This document shows positions 7,564 to 17,801 of a stretch of 64,000 nt of DNA, one piece after another. The DNA is taken from positions 29,318-93,317 of the forward strand of contig NZ_JACHFW010000014.1 in assembly GCF_014202115.1 (NCBI RefSeq), given 5' to 3'. The stretch's first letter is position 1. Every line of letters starts with the position of its first letter. This DNA comes from Catenibacillus scindens (GTDB taxonomy: Bacteria; Bacillota; Clostridia; Lachnospirales; Lachnospiraceae). A program made the position numbers and the translations under genes. The notes under the pieces are model-generated. The model was not told the origin of the DNA and made no database searches. It worked only from the letters and a program-made list of their open reading frames with translations.

Positions 7564-9492
7564 ATGTTAATGAAGGATGGATTTATCCGGGTTGCCGCCG
7601 CTACGCCAAAAATCCGCGTGGCGGATTGTATATACAATGAAGAGCAGATGGAAAATGATATCCGCCAGGCTGCCGAGCGGGGAGCCAAGCTTATTGTGTT
7701 CCCTGAGCTTTGTCTCACCGGATATACATGCGGCGATCTGTTTTTGCAGAGAAGCCTGTTAGACGGTGCGGCGGCAGCTCTGGAAGAGCTGATTCGCTTT
7801 TCAAAAAACGAAGATATGGTCATTGTTGCCGGCCTTCCTGTTTCCATTGGACAAAAGCTCTACAATGTGGCCGCGATAGTACAAAAAGGTGTGTTGCTTG
7901 GCCTTGTCCCCAAAACGAATATACCAAATTATTCGGAATTTTATGAGGCCCGCCATTTTAATCCCGGCCCGCAAAAACCCCGGAAGATCTATTTTGGCGG
8001 GCAGGAGACGTGGTTTGGCACACAGCTTTTATTTTCCTGTGTGAATATGCGAGATTTTGTCTTTGCCATAGAGATCTGCGAGGATTTGTGGGTGCCTGCG
8101 CCGCCAAGTATTTCCCACGCCTGCGCCGGGGCCACAGTTATCGCTAACCTGTCGGCCAGCGACGAGATCACCGGGAAGGATAATTACCGCAGAGATCTTG
8201 TCAGCGGACAGTCCGCCCGCCTTGTATGCGGTTACATTTATGCTGACGCCGGCCAGGGGGAATCCACCACAGACCTTGTCTTTGGCGGACATGACCTGAT
8301 TGCGGAAAACGGACAGATCCTGCGGGAATCCAATCGTTTTGAGACGGGGATCATTTACGGGGATCTGGATATTGAAAAGCTTGCCTGTGAGCGGCGGCGG
8401 ATGACTACTTTCCAGACAAAGGGCCAGGAAGATTATGTTGTCGTGGATTTTGAACTGGGTGTGTCCGACATAAATCTGGAGCGCTACATTGACCCCGCGC
8501 CTTTTGTCCCGTCAGATATGCGGGAGAGGGAGAAACGGTGCGAAGAGATATTGACCATTCAGGCCCTGGGCCTTAAAAAGCGGCTGGAGCATACCCACTG
8601 CGGCCATGCCGTCGTCGGCATTTCCGGGGGGCTTGATTCAACTCTGGCTCTCCTTGTCATGGTGAAAGCTTTCGATATGCTGGACATGGACCGGAAGCAT
8701 ATTATTGCCGTGACCATGCCCTGCTTTGGCACCACAGACCGGACATACAACAATGCCTGCCGTCTTGTGAAAACCCTTGGGGCGACTTTAAAGGAAGTGG
8801 ATATTCGGGATTCCGTCCGGGTTCATTTCCGAGATATCGGCCAGGATGAATCCGTCCACGATGTGACCTATGAAAATGGTCAGGCCAGAGAGCGGACTCA
8901 GGTGCTGATGGATATTGCCAACCAGAAGGGCGGGCTTGTCATCGGCACAGGGGATATGTCGGAGCTGGCTCTGGGCTGGGCCACATACAATGGAGATCAT
9001 ATGTCTATGTACGGCGTCAACGCCTCAGTTCCAAAGACTCTGGTGCGTCATCTCGTCCGCTATTTTGCCGATACGGCAAAAGATCAGGTGTTAAAAGACA
9101 CCCTCCAGGATGTGCTGGATACGCCGGTCAGCCCTGAGCTGATCCCTCCCAAGGATGGAGAGATCTCCCAGAGGACTGAGGATTTGGTGGGGCCTTATGA
9201 ACTCCACGATTTCTTCCTGTACTATGTCATGCGTTTTGGCTTCCGGCCGTCAAAGATCTACTGGATGGCCTGCCAGGCTTTTGATGGAAGTTATGAGCCT
9301 CAGACCATATTTAAGTGGCTGCAGAAGTTTTACTGGCGTTTTTTCTCCCAGCAGTTTAAGCGGTCCTGCCTTCCCGACGGGCCTAAAGTGGGAAGTGTGG
9401 CCCTCTCGCCAAGAGGGGACTGGCGGATGCCCAGTGACGCCAGCGTTGCCTTGTGGCAGAAAGATCTGGAACGGCTGTCAATGGAGATATAG
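7564..9492 (+). CDS. nadE: Glutamine-dependent NAD+ synthetase
   Basis: 642 aa. Amidates deamido-NAD to NAD using ammonia channelled from glutamine. Seen: N-terminal nitrilase-type glutaminase with the Glu-Lys-Cys triad in FPELCLTGY, VPKTNIPNY and EICEDLW, and C-terminal synthetase with the P-loop GISGGLDST (about 348-356). The frame is open further upstream into dapB, but homology begins at KDGFIRVAAATP, so ATG 7564 (or 7570) is the likely start; the ribosome binding site is weak and translational coupling to dapB is plausible. A terminator follows at 9501. Confidence 0.96.
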   Translation: MLMKDGFIRVAAATPKIRVADCIYNEEQMENDIRQAAERGAKLIVFPELCLTGYTCGDLFLQRSLLDGAAAALEELIRFSKNEDMVIVAGLPVSIGQKLYNVAAIVQKGVLLGLVPKTNIPNYSEFYEARHFNPGPQKPRKIYFGGQETWFGTQLLFSCVNMRDFVFAIEICEDLWVPAPPSISHACAGATVIANLSASDEITGKDNYRRDLVSGQSARLVCGYIYADAGQGESTTDLVFGGHDLIAENGQILRESNRFETGIIYGDLDIEKLACERRRMTTFQTKGQEDYVVVDFELGVSDINLERYIDPAPFVPSDMREREKRCEEILTIQALGLKKRLEHTHCGHAVVGISGGLDSTLALLVMVKAFDMLDMDRKHIIAVTMPCFGTTDRTYNNACRLVKTLGATLKEVDIRDSVRVHFRDIGQDESVHDVTYENGQARERTQVLMDIANQKGGLVIGTGDMSELALGWATYNGDHMSMYGVNASVPKTLVRHLVRYFADTAKDQVLKDTLQDVLDTPVSPELIPPKDGEISQRTEDLVGPYELHDFFLYYVMRFGFRPSKIYWMACQAFDGSYEPQTIFKWLQKFYWRFFSQQFKRSCLPDGPKVGSVALSPRGDWRMPSDASVALWQKDLERLSMEI

Positions 9493-9500
9493 AGCTTTTG

Positions 9501-9550
9501 GGAAAGCATAGTTACGGTTCACAGACAAGAGCCGTAATTATGCTTTCCTT
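9501..9550. terminator. Probable bidirectional terminator between nadE and the convergent membrane-protein gene
   Basis: Long near-perfect inverted repeat GGAAAGCATA-TTACGG / CCGTAA-TATGCTTTCC flanking a 15-nt loop, between the stops of two convergent genes. T-richness on both sides is modest. Confidence 0.65.
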
Positions 9551-9580
9551 TGCTGTCTTAGCAGGAGGAAAATTCACGGC

Positions 9581-10033
9581 TCAGGTTGGGGAGGTGTTTT
9601 GGGCTTTGTCAAGGGCCTGGTCCACCGCCTGAATGAGAAGCTGCCCGGTATACTGGCTGGAACTGTCAAATGTGATCTCTTCCAGAGGAACATTCCCGGA
9701 AAGCTGTGTCTGGATATCTGCCATACATGTCTCAAGAAGGGGATACATGGTAGCCACAGAGTCTTCAAGCCAGACAAGCCAGGCACCGTTAATATGTTCG
9801 CTGTCCACAGCGACGCACACATCTACACCGTTATTATTCAGCACAAGGGAAGATGTGTAGACGCCGGGAATATATGTGGCGGATGTATTTACAGAAGGCA
9901 GAACGCTGCTTTTATTATTTCCGCCAAACATAAAGATCAGCAGAAGGATAAGTATGACGGCGAACACAAGAAAGAGGATGGTATAGATGATCTCTTTCAT
10001 ACGGACCACAACAATATGCGTTTTTGATTTCAT
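9581..10033 (-). CDS. Hypothetical single-pass membrane protein
   Basis: 150 aa. I do not recognise the family. Seen: short basic N-terminus, one strong membrane segment (about residues 16-38, IIYTILFLVFAVILILLLIFMF), then an extracytoplasmic domain of about 110 residues with YIPGVYTSSLVLNNNGVDVCVAVD. Likely anchored with the C-terminal domain outside. CAT 10031-10033 gives the start, because GGAGGG lies 8 nt upstream on the minus strand. Convergent with nadE, divergent from addB. Confidence 0.75.
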   Translation of the reverse strand: MKSKTHIVVVRMKEIIYTILFLVFAVILILLLIFMFGGNNKSSVLPSVNTSATYIPGVYTSSLVLNNNGVDVCVAVDSEHINGAWLVWLEDSVATMYPLLETCMADIQTQLSGNVPLEEITFDSSSQYTGQLLIQAVDQALDKAQNTSPT

Positions 10034-10106
10034 GGGCACCCTCCATAACAATAGTTTAGTATATCCTATGAATGGTTGAAAAAAATATGAGTAAAAGGTG
10101 ATGAAA

Positions 10107-13100
10107 ATGGGCTTACAGTTGGTGATCGGCGGCAGTGGCAGCGGAAAATCCTATTACATGTACAAACAACTGATCGACCAGGCCATAGCCTGCCCTCAGG
10201 AAAAATTTATTGTCATTGTCCCGGAGCAGTATACTATGGAGACGCAGAAAAATATTGTGGCTATGCACCCGGCCCACGGGGTCATGAACATTGACATTTT
10301 AAGCTTTGCCCGCCTGGGGTTTCGGGTGTTTGAGGAGCTGGGGGTCAGTAACGGCCGGGTCCTTATGGATACGGGAAAGCGCATGGTCATCCGTAAAGTG
10401 CTGGAGGCAAAGCGCCAGGAACTATCCGTGTTTACAGGGAGCGTCCGCAAAGCCGGTTTTTCCGGAGAATTAAAATCCATGCTCTCAGAGCTTCTACAAT
10501 ATAATATATCTTTGGATCAGCTTGAGACATGTATCGGCAGTCTCCCCGATGGAAGTGTGCTGAAAGCTAAACTTAAAGATCTTTGGGTAGTCTACCAGGG
10601 TTTTAAAAATTATATACAGGACCACTATCTTACGGCGGAGGAGATCCTTGTGAGATTATGTCCTTATATCGGGGATTCAAAACAGATCCGCGAAAGCCGG
10701 ATCTATCTGGATAATTTTAACGGGCTGACGCCGGCCCAGTATATGGTTATGGAAGAATTGCTCAAATACAGCCGGAACGTACAGATGACATTGACTATCG
10801 ACCCGGAGGCAGATCCCTACAGTATAAAAAATAACCATGAGCTGTTTTATCTGACAAAGGACACCCTTTACCGACTGGAAAAGCTGTGCCAAAAGATCCA
10901 CTGCGACCGTTTGCCTGACATTTTTATCGGCGGGGAAAAGGGACGTTTTAAAAGATGCCCGGATCTGGCCTATCTTGAGAAAAATATTTACCGGCCAAGG
11001 GCTAAAATTTACGGAGAAAAACCAAACCATTTGTTTTTATATACAGCCCAGGACCTGGCCGCTGAGACGAGACACATTGCCCGCCATATCCGACGGCTTG
11101 TCAGGGATAAGGGCTACCGCTACCGGGATATGGGGGTGATCTGCGCCGATGTGTCCGGATACAGGCATATTGTAGAGCGGGCATTTTCCATGATGGATAT
11201 CCCCTGCTTTATTGATATGAAGCGGAGTATATTAGATAACAGTTTTGTGGAGTGCCTTAGGGCGCTGCTGGATATGTTTTGCAGCGGATTTTCCTATGAA
11301 GGGGTGTTTTGCTATCTTCGGTGTGGATTTTCGGAGGTGCCGGCAGATGACATTGATCTTTTGGAAAATTACGCGGTGGCCTTTGGCCTGCGGGGCGCAA
11401 AAGCCTGGCAGGAGACATGGATGAAGCGCCCTGACACCTTTGATGAGGGAATGATGCTGGCGGTGAACCAGGCCAGGGAAAAGGCTTTTGAAAATGTGTG
11501 GCCTGTCTATGAGGTTTTCAGAGATAAGGAGACAACAGTGGCCGACCGAACAGATGCTTTAAAGCAGTGGATTGCCCATGAGAAGATCGGGGAAAAACTT
11601 CAGGAATATGCAGAACGCTTTGAAGAAAAAGGAGATCTGTCCATGGCCGGGGAATACCGGCAGGTATTGGATGCGGTCATGGATCTTCTGGACAAAATGG
11701 GAAATATCCTTGGGGACGAGATTATCTCTGTCCGGGAGTATGCCCAGATTCTTGAGGCCGGCCTTAATGAGGAAAAGATCGGCCTGATCCCGCCCGGCAT
11801 TGACCAGGTGACAGTGGGCGATATCCAGAGAACCCGCCTTGGCCGGGTCAAAGTTCTCTTTTTCATAGGCGTCAACGAGGGAATCGTCCCGGCGCCGGCC
11901 AAAGACGGGGGCATATTAAGCGACAGGGATAAAGAAGTGCTGGCGTCTATGAATGTGGAGCTGGCGCCAACTGCCCGGCAGAACAGTTTTTATGAGCAGT
12001 TTTATATTTACGCCGCCCTTTCCAGAGCCAGCGACCGCCTGTATCTTTCTTTTACCCAGATGGATGGGGAGGGAAAAGCCCTGCGCCCATCGTCCCTGAT
12101 CCGCCGTATCAAAAATATTTTTCCAAAGCTTGAAACTGTGGATTCCCATGAGGATTCATCGTGGGAGAGCTGGGTGGATCACGAAAAAGACGGATTTTTC
12201 CGGTTGGCGGACGGCTTTGGAAATATAAAAACAGAGGTCCCGAAAGATGAGTGGAAGGAGCTTTTTAGCTGGTTTTCCAGGTCAAAAAACTATGGCGATG
12301 ACGTTAAAAAAATGCTGGACGCTGCTTTTTATTCTTATATTTGCCGGCCGCTCTCCCAGGCGGCAGTCCGGGCCTTATACGGAAGCACCCTGGAAAACAG
12401 CGTGACCACTCTGGAAAATTACGCCGCCTGCGCCTACGCCCATTTTCTCCAGTATGGCCTGGGGCTGGCGCCCCGCCAGGAACATAAGATACGCACGCCG
12501 GATCTGGGGATCATTTTACACCAGGCTCTGGAAATGTTCGCCTCGGCGCTGAAAGAGCGGGGGTATACGTGGAAGGACGTTCCGGAGCCGGTGCGGGAAG
12601 AACTGGGCGAGAGCTGCGCTGTGGAGGCAGCCCGGTTTTTTAACCATACGGCCCTCCTTGAAAACCGGCGCAGCCAGTATCAGATCCGCCGCCTTGTGCG
12701 CTATGTCCTGCGCACGACATGGGCCATCAAGCAGCAGCTTGGCCGGGGGGATTTCCTCCCTGACGCTTTTGAGCTGCGCTTTGACAGCGACGCCCTGGAA
12801 GGGCTTACCGATATTTTTATCGGCAGCGACGGGGTGATGAAATTAAAAGGGACGATTGACCGGATCGACCTGTGCTTTGCCGGGGACAATGTCTATGTTA
12901 AAATCGTAGACTACAAATCGGGAAATGATAAATTTGACATTGTCCAGCTCTATGAAGGGCTGTCCCTCCAGCTTGTCGTTTACATGAACGCGGCCAGGGC
13001 CATGGAGGAGAAGCGGTATCCGGGAAAGAAGATCATCCCGGCGGGAATTTTATATTACAATATTGACGATCCCATGGCGGATTATAATGATTTTTCAGAC

Positions 13101-13583
13101 CTTGAAGGCGAGGAGCTGAAAGAGGCGGTGGAGGAAAGCCTCCTTCAGAAACTGAAAAGCAACGGCCTGATCAACAGCAGCCCGGAGGTTATCCGCAGGT
13201 TTGACAAAGAGTTTACAAAAGATTCCCCGGTGATCCCCGTATCCTACACATCCTCCGGCGCTCTGTCTAAGCGCTCCTCTGTAGCCACATCCCGCCAGTT
13301 TGACGAACTTGGGCGATATGTGGAAAAAAAGGTGAAGCAGCTTGGGCGGGATATTCTGGACGGAAAGATTGACATTAATCCTTATATGCGTGGGGATAAA
13401 AATGCCTGCGCCTTCTGTCTGTTCCAGAGCGTCTGCCAGTTTGACCAGGGAATTGACGGTTTTTCCTACCGGCGTTTTAATGATATGAGCGCCGGGGAGG
13501 CGTGGGAGGCGATACACCGCTGGAATGAGGAGAGAAAGGAGGCGGATGATCATGGCTGCACAGTGGACAAAGGAACAGACTGA
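10107..13583 (+). CDS. addB: ATP-dependent helicase/deoxyribonuclease subunit B
   Basis: 1158 aa. Subunit of AddAB, which resects double-strand breaks for RecA loading. Seen: N-terminal Walker A GGSGSGKS (about 7-14), a degenerate helicase body, RecB-like nuclease core KIVDYKSGNDKFD (about 935-947), and iron-sulfur cysteines: CAYAHF in the middle and CAFCLFQSVC (C-x2-C-x5-C) near the C-terminus. I start at ATG 10107 because AAAGGTG is correctly spaced; ATG 10101 is also in frame. Overlaps addA by 32 bp, the normal operon arrangement. Confidence 0.95.
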   Translation: MGLQLVIGGSGSGKSYYMYKQLIDQAIACPQEKFIVIVPEQYTMETQKNIVAMHPAHGVMNIDILSFARLGFRVFEELGVSNGRVLMDTGKRMVIRKVLEAKRQELSVFTGSVRKAGFSGELKSMLSELLQYNISLDQLETCIGSLPDGSVLKAKLKDLWVVYQGFKNYIQDHYLTAEEILVRLCPYIGDSKQIRESRIYLDNFNGLTPAQYMVMEELLKYSRNVQMTLTIDPEADPYSIKNNHELFYLTKDTLYRLEKLCQKIHCDRLPDIFIGGEKGRFKRCPDLAYLEKNIYRPRAKIYGEKPNHLFLYTAQDLAAETRHIARHIRRLVRDKGYRYRDMGVICADVSGYRHIVERAFSMMDIPCFIDMKRSILDNSFVECLRALLDMFCSGFSYEGVFCYLRCGFSEVPADDIDLLENYAVAFGLRGAKAWQETWMKRPDTFDEGMMLAVNQAREKAFENVWPVYEVFRDKETTVADRTDALKQWIAHEKIGEKLQEYAERFEEKGDLSMAGEYRQVLDAVMDLLDKMGNILGDEIISVREYAQILEAGLNEEKIGLIPPGIDQVTVGDIQRTRLGRVKVLFFIGVNEGIVPAPAKDGGILSDRDKEVLASMNVELAPTARQNSFYEQFYIYAALSRASDRLYLSFTQMDGEGKALRPSSLIRRIKNIFPKLETVDSHEDSSWESWVDHEKDGFFRLADGFGNIKTEVPKDEWKELFSWFSRSKNYGDDVKKMLDAAFYSYICRPLSQAAVRALYGSTLENSVTTLENYAACAYAHFLQYGLGLAPRQEHKIRTPDLGIILHQALEMFASALKERGYTWKDVPEPVREELGESCAVEAARFFNHTALLENRRSQYQIRRLVRYVLRTTWAIKQQLGRGDFLPDAFELRFDSDALEGLTDIFIGSDGVMKLKGTIDRIDLCFAGDNVYVKIVDYKSGNDKFDIVQLYEGLSLQLVVYMNAARAMEEKRYPGKKIIPAGILYYNIDDPMADYNDFSDLEGEELKEAVEESLLQKLKSNGLINSSPEVIRRFDKEFTKDSPVIPVSYTSSGALSKRSSVATSRQFDELGRYVEKKVKQLGRDILDGKIDINPYMRGDKNACAFCLFQSVCQFDQGIDGFSYRRFNDMSAGEAWEAIHRWNEERKEADDHGCTVDKGTD

Positions 13584-16500
13584 AGCTATTTATTTAAGAA
13601 ATTGTAATATTTTAGTGTCTGCGGCGGCAGGTTCAGGGAAAACTGCTGTCTTAGTGGAGAGGATCTATGCCATGCTCACCGATGAAGAACGACCCCTGGA
13701 CATTGACCAGCTCCTTGTGGTTACCTTTACCAACGCGGCGGCTGCGGAAATGAAAGAGCGGGTGGAGGAGCGGCTGGCCCAAAGCCTTGAAAATGATCCA
13801 GATAACGTCCACGTGGCCCGGCAGATCGCGGCCATCCACAGCGCCCAGATCATGACCATCCACAGCTTTTGCCTTTATGTGATCCGAACCCATTTTAATG
13901 ACATAGACCTGGATCCGGCCTTCCGCATCGGCGAGGAGACAGAGCTGAAACTCATGCGGGGAGATGTGCTGGAACGCCTCATGGAGACTTACTATGAAAA
14001 AGAGGACGAGGCATTTTTACAGTTTGTGGAATGTTTCGCTAAAGGAAAGATGGATCATGGCATTGAGGAGCTGATCCTTCAGGTTTATGAGTATTCACGC
14101 AGTTACCCTGATCCGGAAGGGTGGCTATCTTCCTGCCTGGAAAGTTTTTTGGTGGAAAATGGCCGGGATCTTGAAAAACTGCCATCGGTGGAATTTTTAA
14201 TGGATTATATAAAAAAGATTCTCGGTGAGCTTGACCGAGCCTTAGAGGAGGGGCTGGCCTTGTGCGGCGCGCCGGACGGCCCGGTATATTACGGCGATGC
14301 ACTGGCCCAGGATCAAAAGCTTGTCCGGCAGTTGATGGAATGCCAAAGTTTTGACGAGTATTATCATGGATTCTCCGCGCTGTCTTTTGCCCGCCTGTCG
14401 TCGAAAAAAATGCCCGACGCCGATGAGGAGAAGAAAAATCAGGTGAAAAATATCCGGGCCTTTGTGAAAGATACCCTCAGCGATCTGAAAAAAGACTTTT
14501 TTGGGGCGGATAGTGAAAAAAGCGCAGAGAGCCTGAGGCGTATGCTTCCCCACATGGAGATGCTGGTCACCCTGACCCAGGATTTTGCCAGAGAGTACCA
14601 GGCAGCTAAGGAAGAAAAAAATATGGTGGATTTTGGGGATCTGGAGCATTTTGCTCTGAAGATTTTGACCAGGGAAGAAAAGGGGGAATGGATGCCCACC
14701 CAGGCGGCACAGGATTTGTCACGCCAGTATGAGGAAATTCTTATTGACGAGTATCAGGACAGCAATCAGGTCCAGGAGACGATTCTCACAAGCATTTCCA
14801 GGGAGCAGTCAGGCCATCCCAATGTCTTTATGGTGGGGGATGTAAAGCAGAGCATATACAAATTCCGTCTGGCCCGCCCTCAGCTTTTTATGGAGAAATA
14901 CTTAAATTATCCCCATATGGGAGAAAAATACCAGTGTATCCGTCTCCATAAAAACTTTCGCAGCCGCCCGGCAGTCCTTGACTGTGTCAATTATATATTC
15001 CGCCATTTAATGGGGGAAGATTTGGGAGATATTGAATATGACGATGACGCGGCGCTTTATGCCGGCGCTGTTTTTCCAATCCCGGAGACAGAGGAGATGG
15101 ACTACGGGAAAAATGAGGAAGTGATGCTGGTGATCCCGGAAGATGGCTGGCCTGGGCCAAAAGAGGGGGATACCCAGGAAATGACAGAGCGGGAAATTGA
15201 AGCTCTGGCTGTGGCCCGACGCATCCGTGAAATGGTTCAGGGGGATAATCCCCTTTACGTCACCGATAAGGGCACCGGGAAATTCCGCCCGGCAGGTTAC
15301 GGTGATATTGTGATTTTACTGCGAACCATGTCCGGCTGGGCCGATACTTTTGTAAAAATCCTGGGGGAAGAAAATATTCCGGTTCAGGCGGAGACAGTGA
15401 CCGGATTTTTTTCTACCATAGAAATTAGCACAGTTCTTTCATGGCTGAACATTATTGACAATCCTCTTCAGGATATTCCCATGGCCGCCGTGTTAAAATC
15501 TCCCACAGTGGGTCTGTCTGATGAGGAGATGGCCATGGTCGCCTCTGTGTCCGGCGGGAATAAAAGAAAACGCCCATGTCTTTACGACTGCTGCAGGTCT
15601 GTTGTCTCCCATGGGGAAACGGCCGGATTTTTCGGGGATTTTGCCCCAAAGGATTTAGAAGCTCTCCTGGGCAAGCTGAAAAAATTTGTGGACCTTTTAA
15701 ACTGTCTCAGGGCAGAGGCGGCTTACACTCCGGTTCACGAACTTTTGCTGAAAGTCTATGACAACACCGGTTATTATGCCTATGCCTGTGCCATGCCCGG
15801 AGGGCAGAAGCGCCGGGCCAATCTGGATATGCTTGTGGAAAAAGCGGTGGCTTATGAAAAGACAAGCTACCGGGGACTGTTTAATTTCACCCGGTATATT
15901 GCCAGACTGCGCCAGTACGAGGTGGATTTCGGCGAGGCAGGGGCCGGCGCCGCCCCAAGTACGGTGCGGATCATGAGTATCCACAAAAGTAAAGGGCTGG
16001 AGTACCCGGTAGTATTTGTGGCGGGCCTTGGCAAGTCTTTTAATCAGCAGGACGCCCGGAGCGCCCTTATTATCCACAGCGACCTTGGTTTCGGGCCGGA
16101 TGTAGTGGATACCCATCTGCGGCTGAAAGCGCCCACCTTACAGAAAAAGATACTGGCCAAAAAGACTGTTCTGGAAAATCTGGGGGAGGAGCTTAGGGTT
16201 CTCTATGTGGCTATGACCCGGGCCAGGGAAAAACTTGTGCTGTGTGGTTATGTCCGGGATCTTGAAAAGTCTGTGGAGCGGTGGCAGTCCGGCGGTGCCG
16301 ATATGGGGCGGCCGCTCCTTTCCTTCCGAAGCCGCCAGGGCGCCCGGTCCTATCTGGACTGGATCATGGCCGCTCTAATCAGTCACCGGTGCTGTCACAG
16401 TCTCCTGGAGTCTTTTAGAAAAAAAAGTCCGATCTTTCACCCGGATTATGAGTCGCCGGCCCCCTTTGTTCTGCGGATCATGGGCCTTGGCGAGATCTTT

Positions 16501-17397
16501 TACCACCTGGGGGCGGAGAGTGTCAACGCCTATTTTACAAGGGAAATGTTTGAACACTGGGACTGTGACCGGGTCTATGTACAGCCGATGCATGAGGCTA
16601 TGGGCCGGTATTTATCCTGGGTATATCCCTACACCGGCGGGCTTGCCCTTCACACAAAAATGACAGTGTCCGAGCTGAAATCTATAGGCCAGATGCCCCT
16701 GGATGAAGATGAAGAAACTGCGTGGGATTTGTGGCAGGAGACGCCGCAAACCGCTGTTTCCGGCGAAGCCGCTGTATCTGCCCTTCCCACTGAGACGGCG
16801 GACGGTGAGGCGCCGGGCGGGGAAGGTGGTTTCGGAAACACAACTGCTGTCCGGGAGCGGATGGTCCGGGCGGCCCTTAGGGGAACTACGGTCCACAAGA
16901 TCCTGGAAGCTATGGATATTGCCTCCATTGGCAGCGTCAGAGATGTTGACCGGCTCATTGAAAAACTTCTGAGCGAAGGGCGCGTTGACCCGGAGGGGGC
17001 AAAACTTGTCTATGTTCCCGGCATTTATAACTTTGCCCGCTCCTCCATTGCCCGGCGCATGGCAAAAGCCCAGAAAGATCATTGTCTTTATCGGGAAAAA
17101 CAGTTTGTTATCGGTGTTTTGCCGTCGGTCATTGACCCGTCAGCCGCTGACCTGACGGGGGATGATTCCGATACGATCCTGATCCAGGGGATCATCGACG
17201 CCTGGTTTATTGAGGATGGTCAGGCGGTTCTTGTAGATTACAAAACCGATTATGTGGCAGATGATGGGGAAAGTCTTGTAAAAAAATATAAGACTCAGTT
17301 GGATTACTATGAATTAGCGCTGGAGCAGATTACCGGTCTGAAAGTGAAAGAAAAGATTATTTACGCCCTTAGTATCGGCAGGGAGATACGGGTTTAA
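13552..17397 (+). CDS. addA: ATP-dependent helicase/nuclease subunit A
   Basis: 1281 aa. UvrD/RecB-type helicase plus PD-(D/E)XK nuclease; partner of AddB in recombinational repair. Seen: Walker A SAAAGSGKTA (about residues 24-33), motif II DEYQDSNQVQ, VGDVKQSIYKFR, LHKNFRSRP, SIHKSKGLEYPVV, helicase motif VI VAMTRAREK, and the nuclease motif VLVDYKTDYV near the C-terminus. ATG 13552 sits 9 nt after GGAGG; an ATG at 13546 is too close to it. A low-complexity linker (about 1080-1110) precedes the nuclease. Nothing unusual. Confidence 0.95.
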   Translation: MAAQWTKEQTEAIYLRNCNILVSAAAGSGKTAVLVERIYAMLTDEERPLDIDQLLVVTFTNAAAAEMKERVEERLAQSLENDPDNVHVARQIAAIHSAQIMTIHSFCLYVIRTHFNDIDLDPAFRIGEETELKLMRGDVLERLMETYYEKEDEAFLQFVECFAKGKMDHGIEELILQVYEYSRSYPDPEGWLSSCLESFLVENGRDLEKLPSVEFLMDYIKKILGELDRALEEGLALCGAPDGPVYYGDALAQDQKLVRQLMECQSFDEYYHGFSALSFARLSSKKMPDADEEKKNQVKNIRAFVKDTLSDLKKDFFGADSEKSAESLRRMLPHMEMLVTLTQDFAREYQAAKEEKNMVDFGDLEHFALKILTREEKGEWMPTQAAQDLSRQYEEILIDEYQDSNQVQETILTSISREQSGHPNVFMVGDVKQSIYKFRLARPQLFMEKYLNYPHMGEKYQCIRLHKNFRSRPAVLDCVNYIFRHLMGEDLGDIEYDDDAALYAGAVFPIPETEEMDYGKNEEVMLVIPEDGWPGPKEGDTQEMTEREIEALAVARRIREMVQGDNPLYVTDKGTGKFRPAGYGDIVILLRTMSGWADTFVKILGEENIPVQAETVTGFFSTIEISTVLSWLNIIDNPLQDIPMAAVLKSPTVGLSDEEMAMVASVSGGNKRKRPCLYDCCRSVVSHGETAGFFGDFAPKDLEALLGKLKKFVDLLNCLRAEAAYTPVHELLLKVYDNTGYYAYACAMPGGQKRRANLDMLVEKAVAYEKTSYRGLFNFTRYIARLRQYEVDFGEAGAGAAPSTVRIMSIHKSKGLEYPVVFVAGLGKSFNQQDARSALIIHSDLGFGPDVVDTHLRLKAPTLQKKILAKKTVLENLGEELRVLYVAMTRAREKLVLCGYVRDLEKSVERWQSGGADMGRPLLSFRSRQGARSYLDWIMAALISHRCCHSLLESFRKKSPIFHPDYESPAPFVLRIMGLGEIFYHLGAESVNAYFTREMFEHWDCDRVYVQPMHEAMGRYLSWVYPYTGGLALHTKMTVSELKSIGQMPLDEDEETAWDLWQETPQTAVSGEAAVSALPTETADGEAPGGEGGFGNTTAVRERMVRAALRGTTVHKILEAMDIASIGSVRDVDRLIEKLLSEGRVDPEGAKLVYVPGIYNFARSSIARRMAKAQKDHCLYREKQFVIGVLPSVIDPSAADLTGDDSDTILIQGIIDAWFIEDGQAVLVDYKTDYVADDGESLVKKYKTQLDYYELALEQITGLKVKEKIIYALSIGREIRV

Positions 17398-17487
17398 ACT
17401 GGAACAAACCGGATATACTATGACTATAGCTTAAAATAGGGCTCTGCCCCTCCTGGGGTGAAAAGGGCCTTTTAAAGAAAGGAAGTC

Positions 17488-17721
17488 ATGCCGGTGACAA
17501 AGGTGAAGACAAAAAAGAAGGTGGATCTGACAAAACTTGGCCCTGATGAGCTGCTTAAATATGAGGTGGCCGCCGAGCTTGGTTTTTTTGACCAGGTGAT
17601 GAAAAATGGCTGGCAGTCTCTTACCGCTAAGGAGACGGGGCGCATCGGCGGCCTGGTGGCCAAAAAGAAGCGAATGCGGGATAAAGATAAAAATCAGGAA
17701 AAAATTTCCAATTGTCTGTGA
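17488..17721 (+). CDS. Small acid-soluble spore protein, alpha/beta type (clostridial variant)
   Basis: 77 aa. Binds and protects DNA in the dormant spore. Seen: KYEVAAELGFFDQV (about 28-41) and WQSLTAKETGRIGGLV (about 48-63), matching the two helices of alpha/beta SASPs, including the conserved K-E-x-G-x-x-G-G; rich in Lys, with a basic tail. Single gene after addA, with GAAAGGAAG before the start. Expected to be made in the forespore under SigG; no promoter was assigned. It implies a spore-forming lineage. Confidence 0.85.
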   Translation: MPVTKVKTKKKVDLTKLGPDELLKYEVAAELGFFDQVMKNGWQSLTAKETGRIGGLVAKKKRMRDKDKNQEKISNCL

Positions 17722-17801
17722 AAAATAAAAAAGACGATCTGCCATGTCTTGAGTAGTGATAAGGAAGTAAATAGGTAATTGCAGGGCGGCACAGCGTTTT
17801 G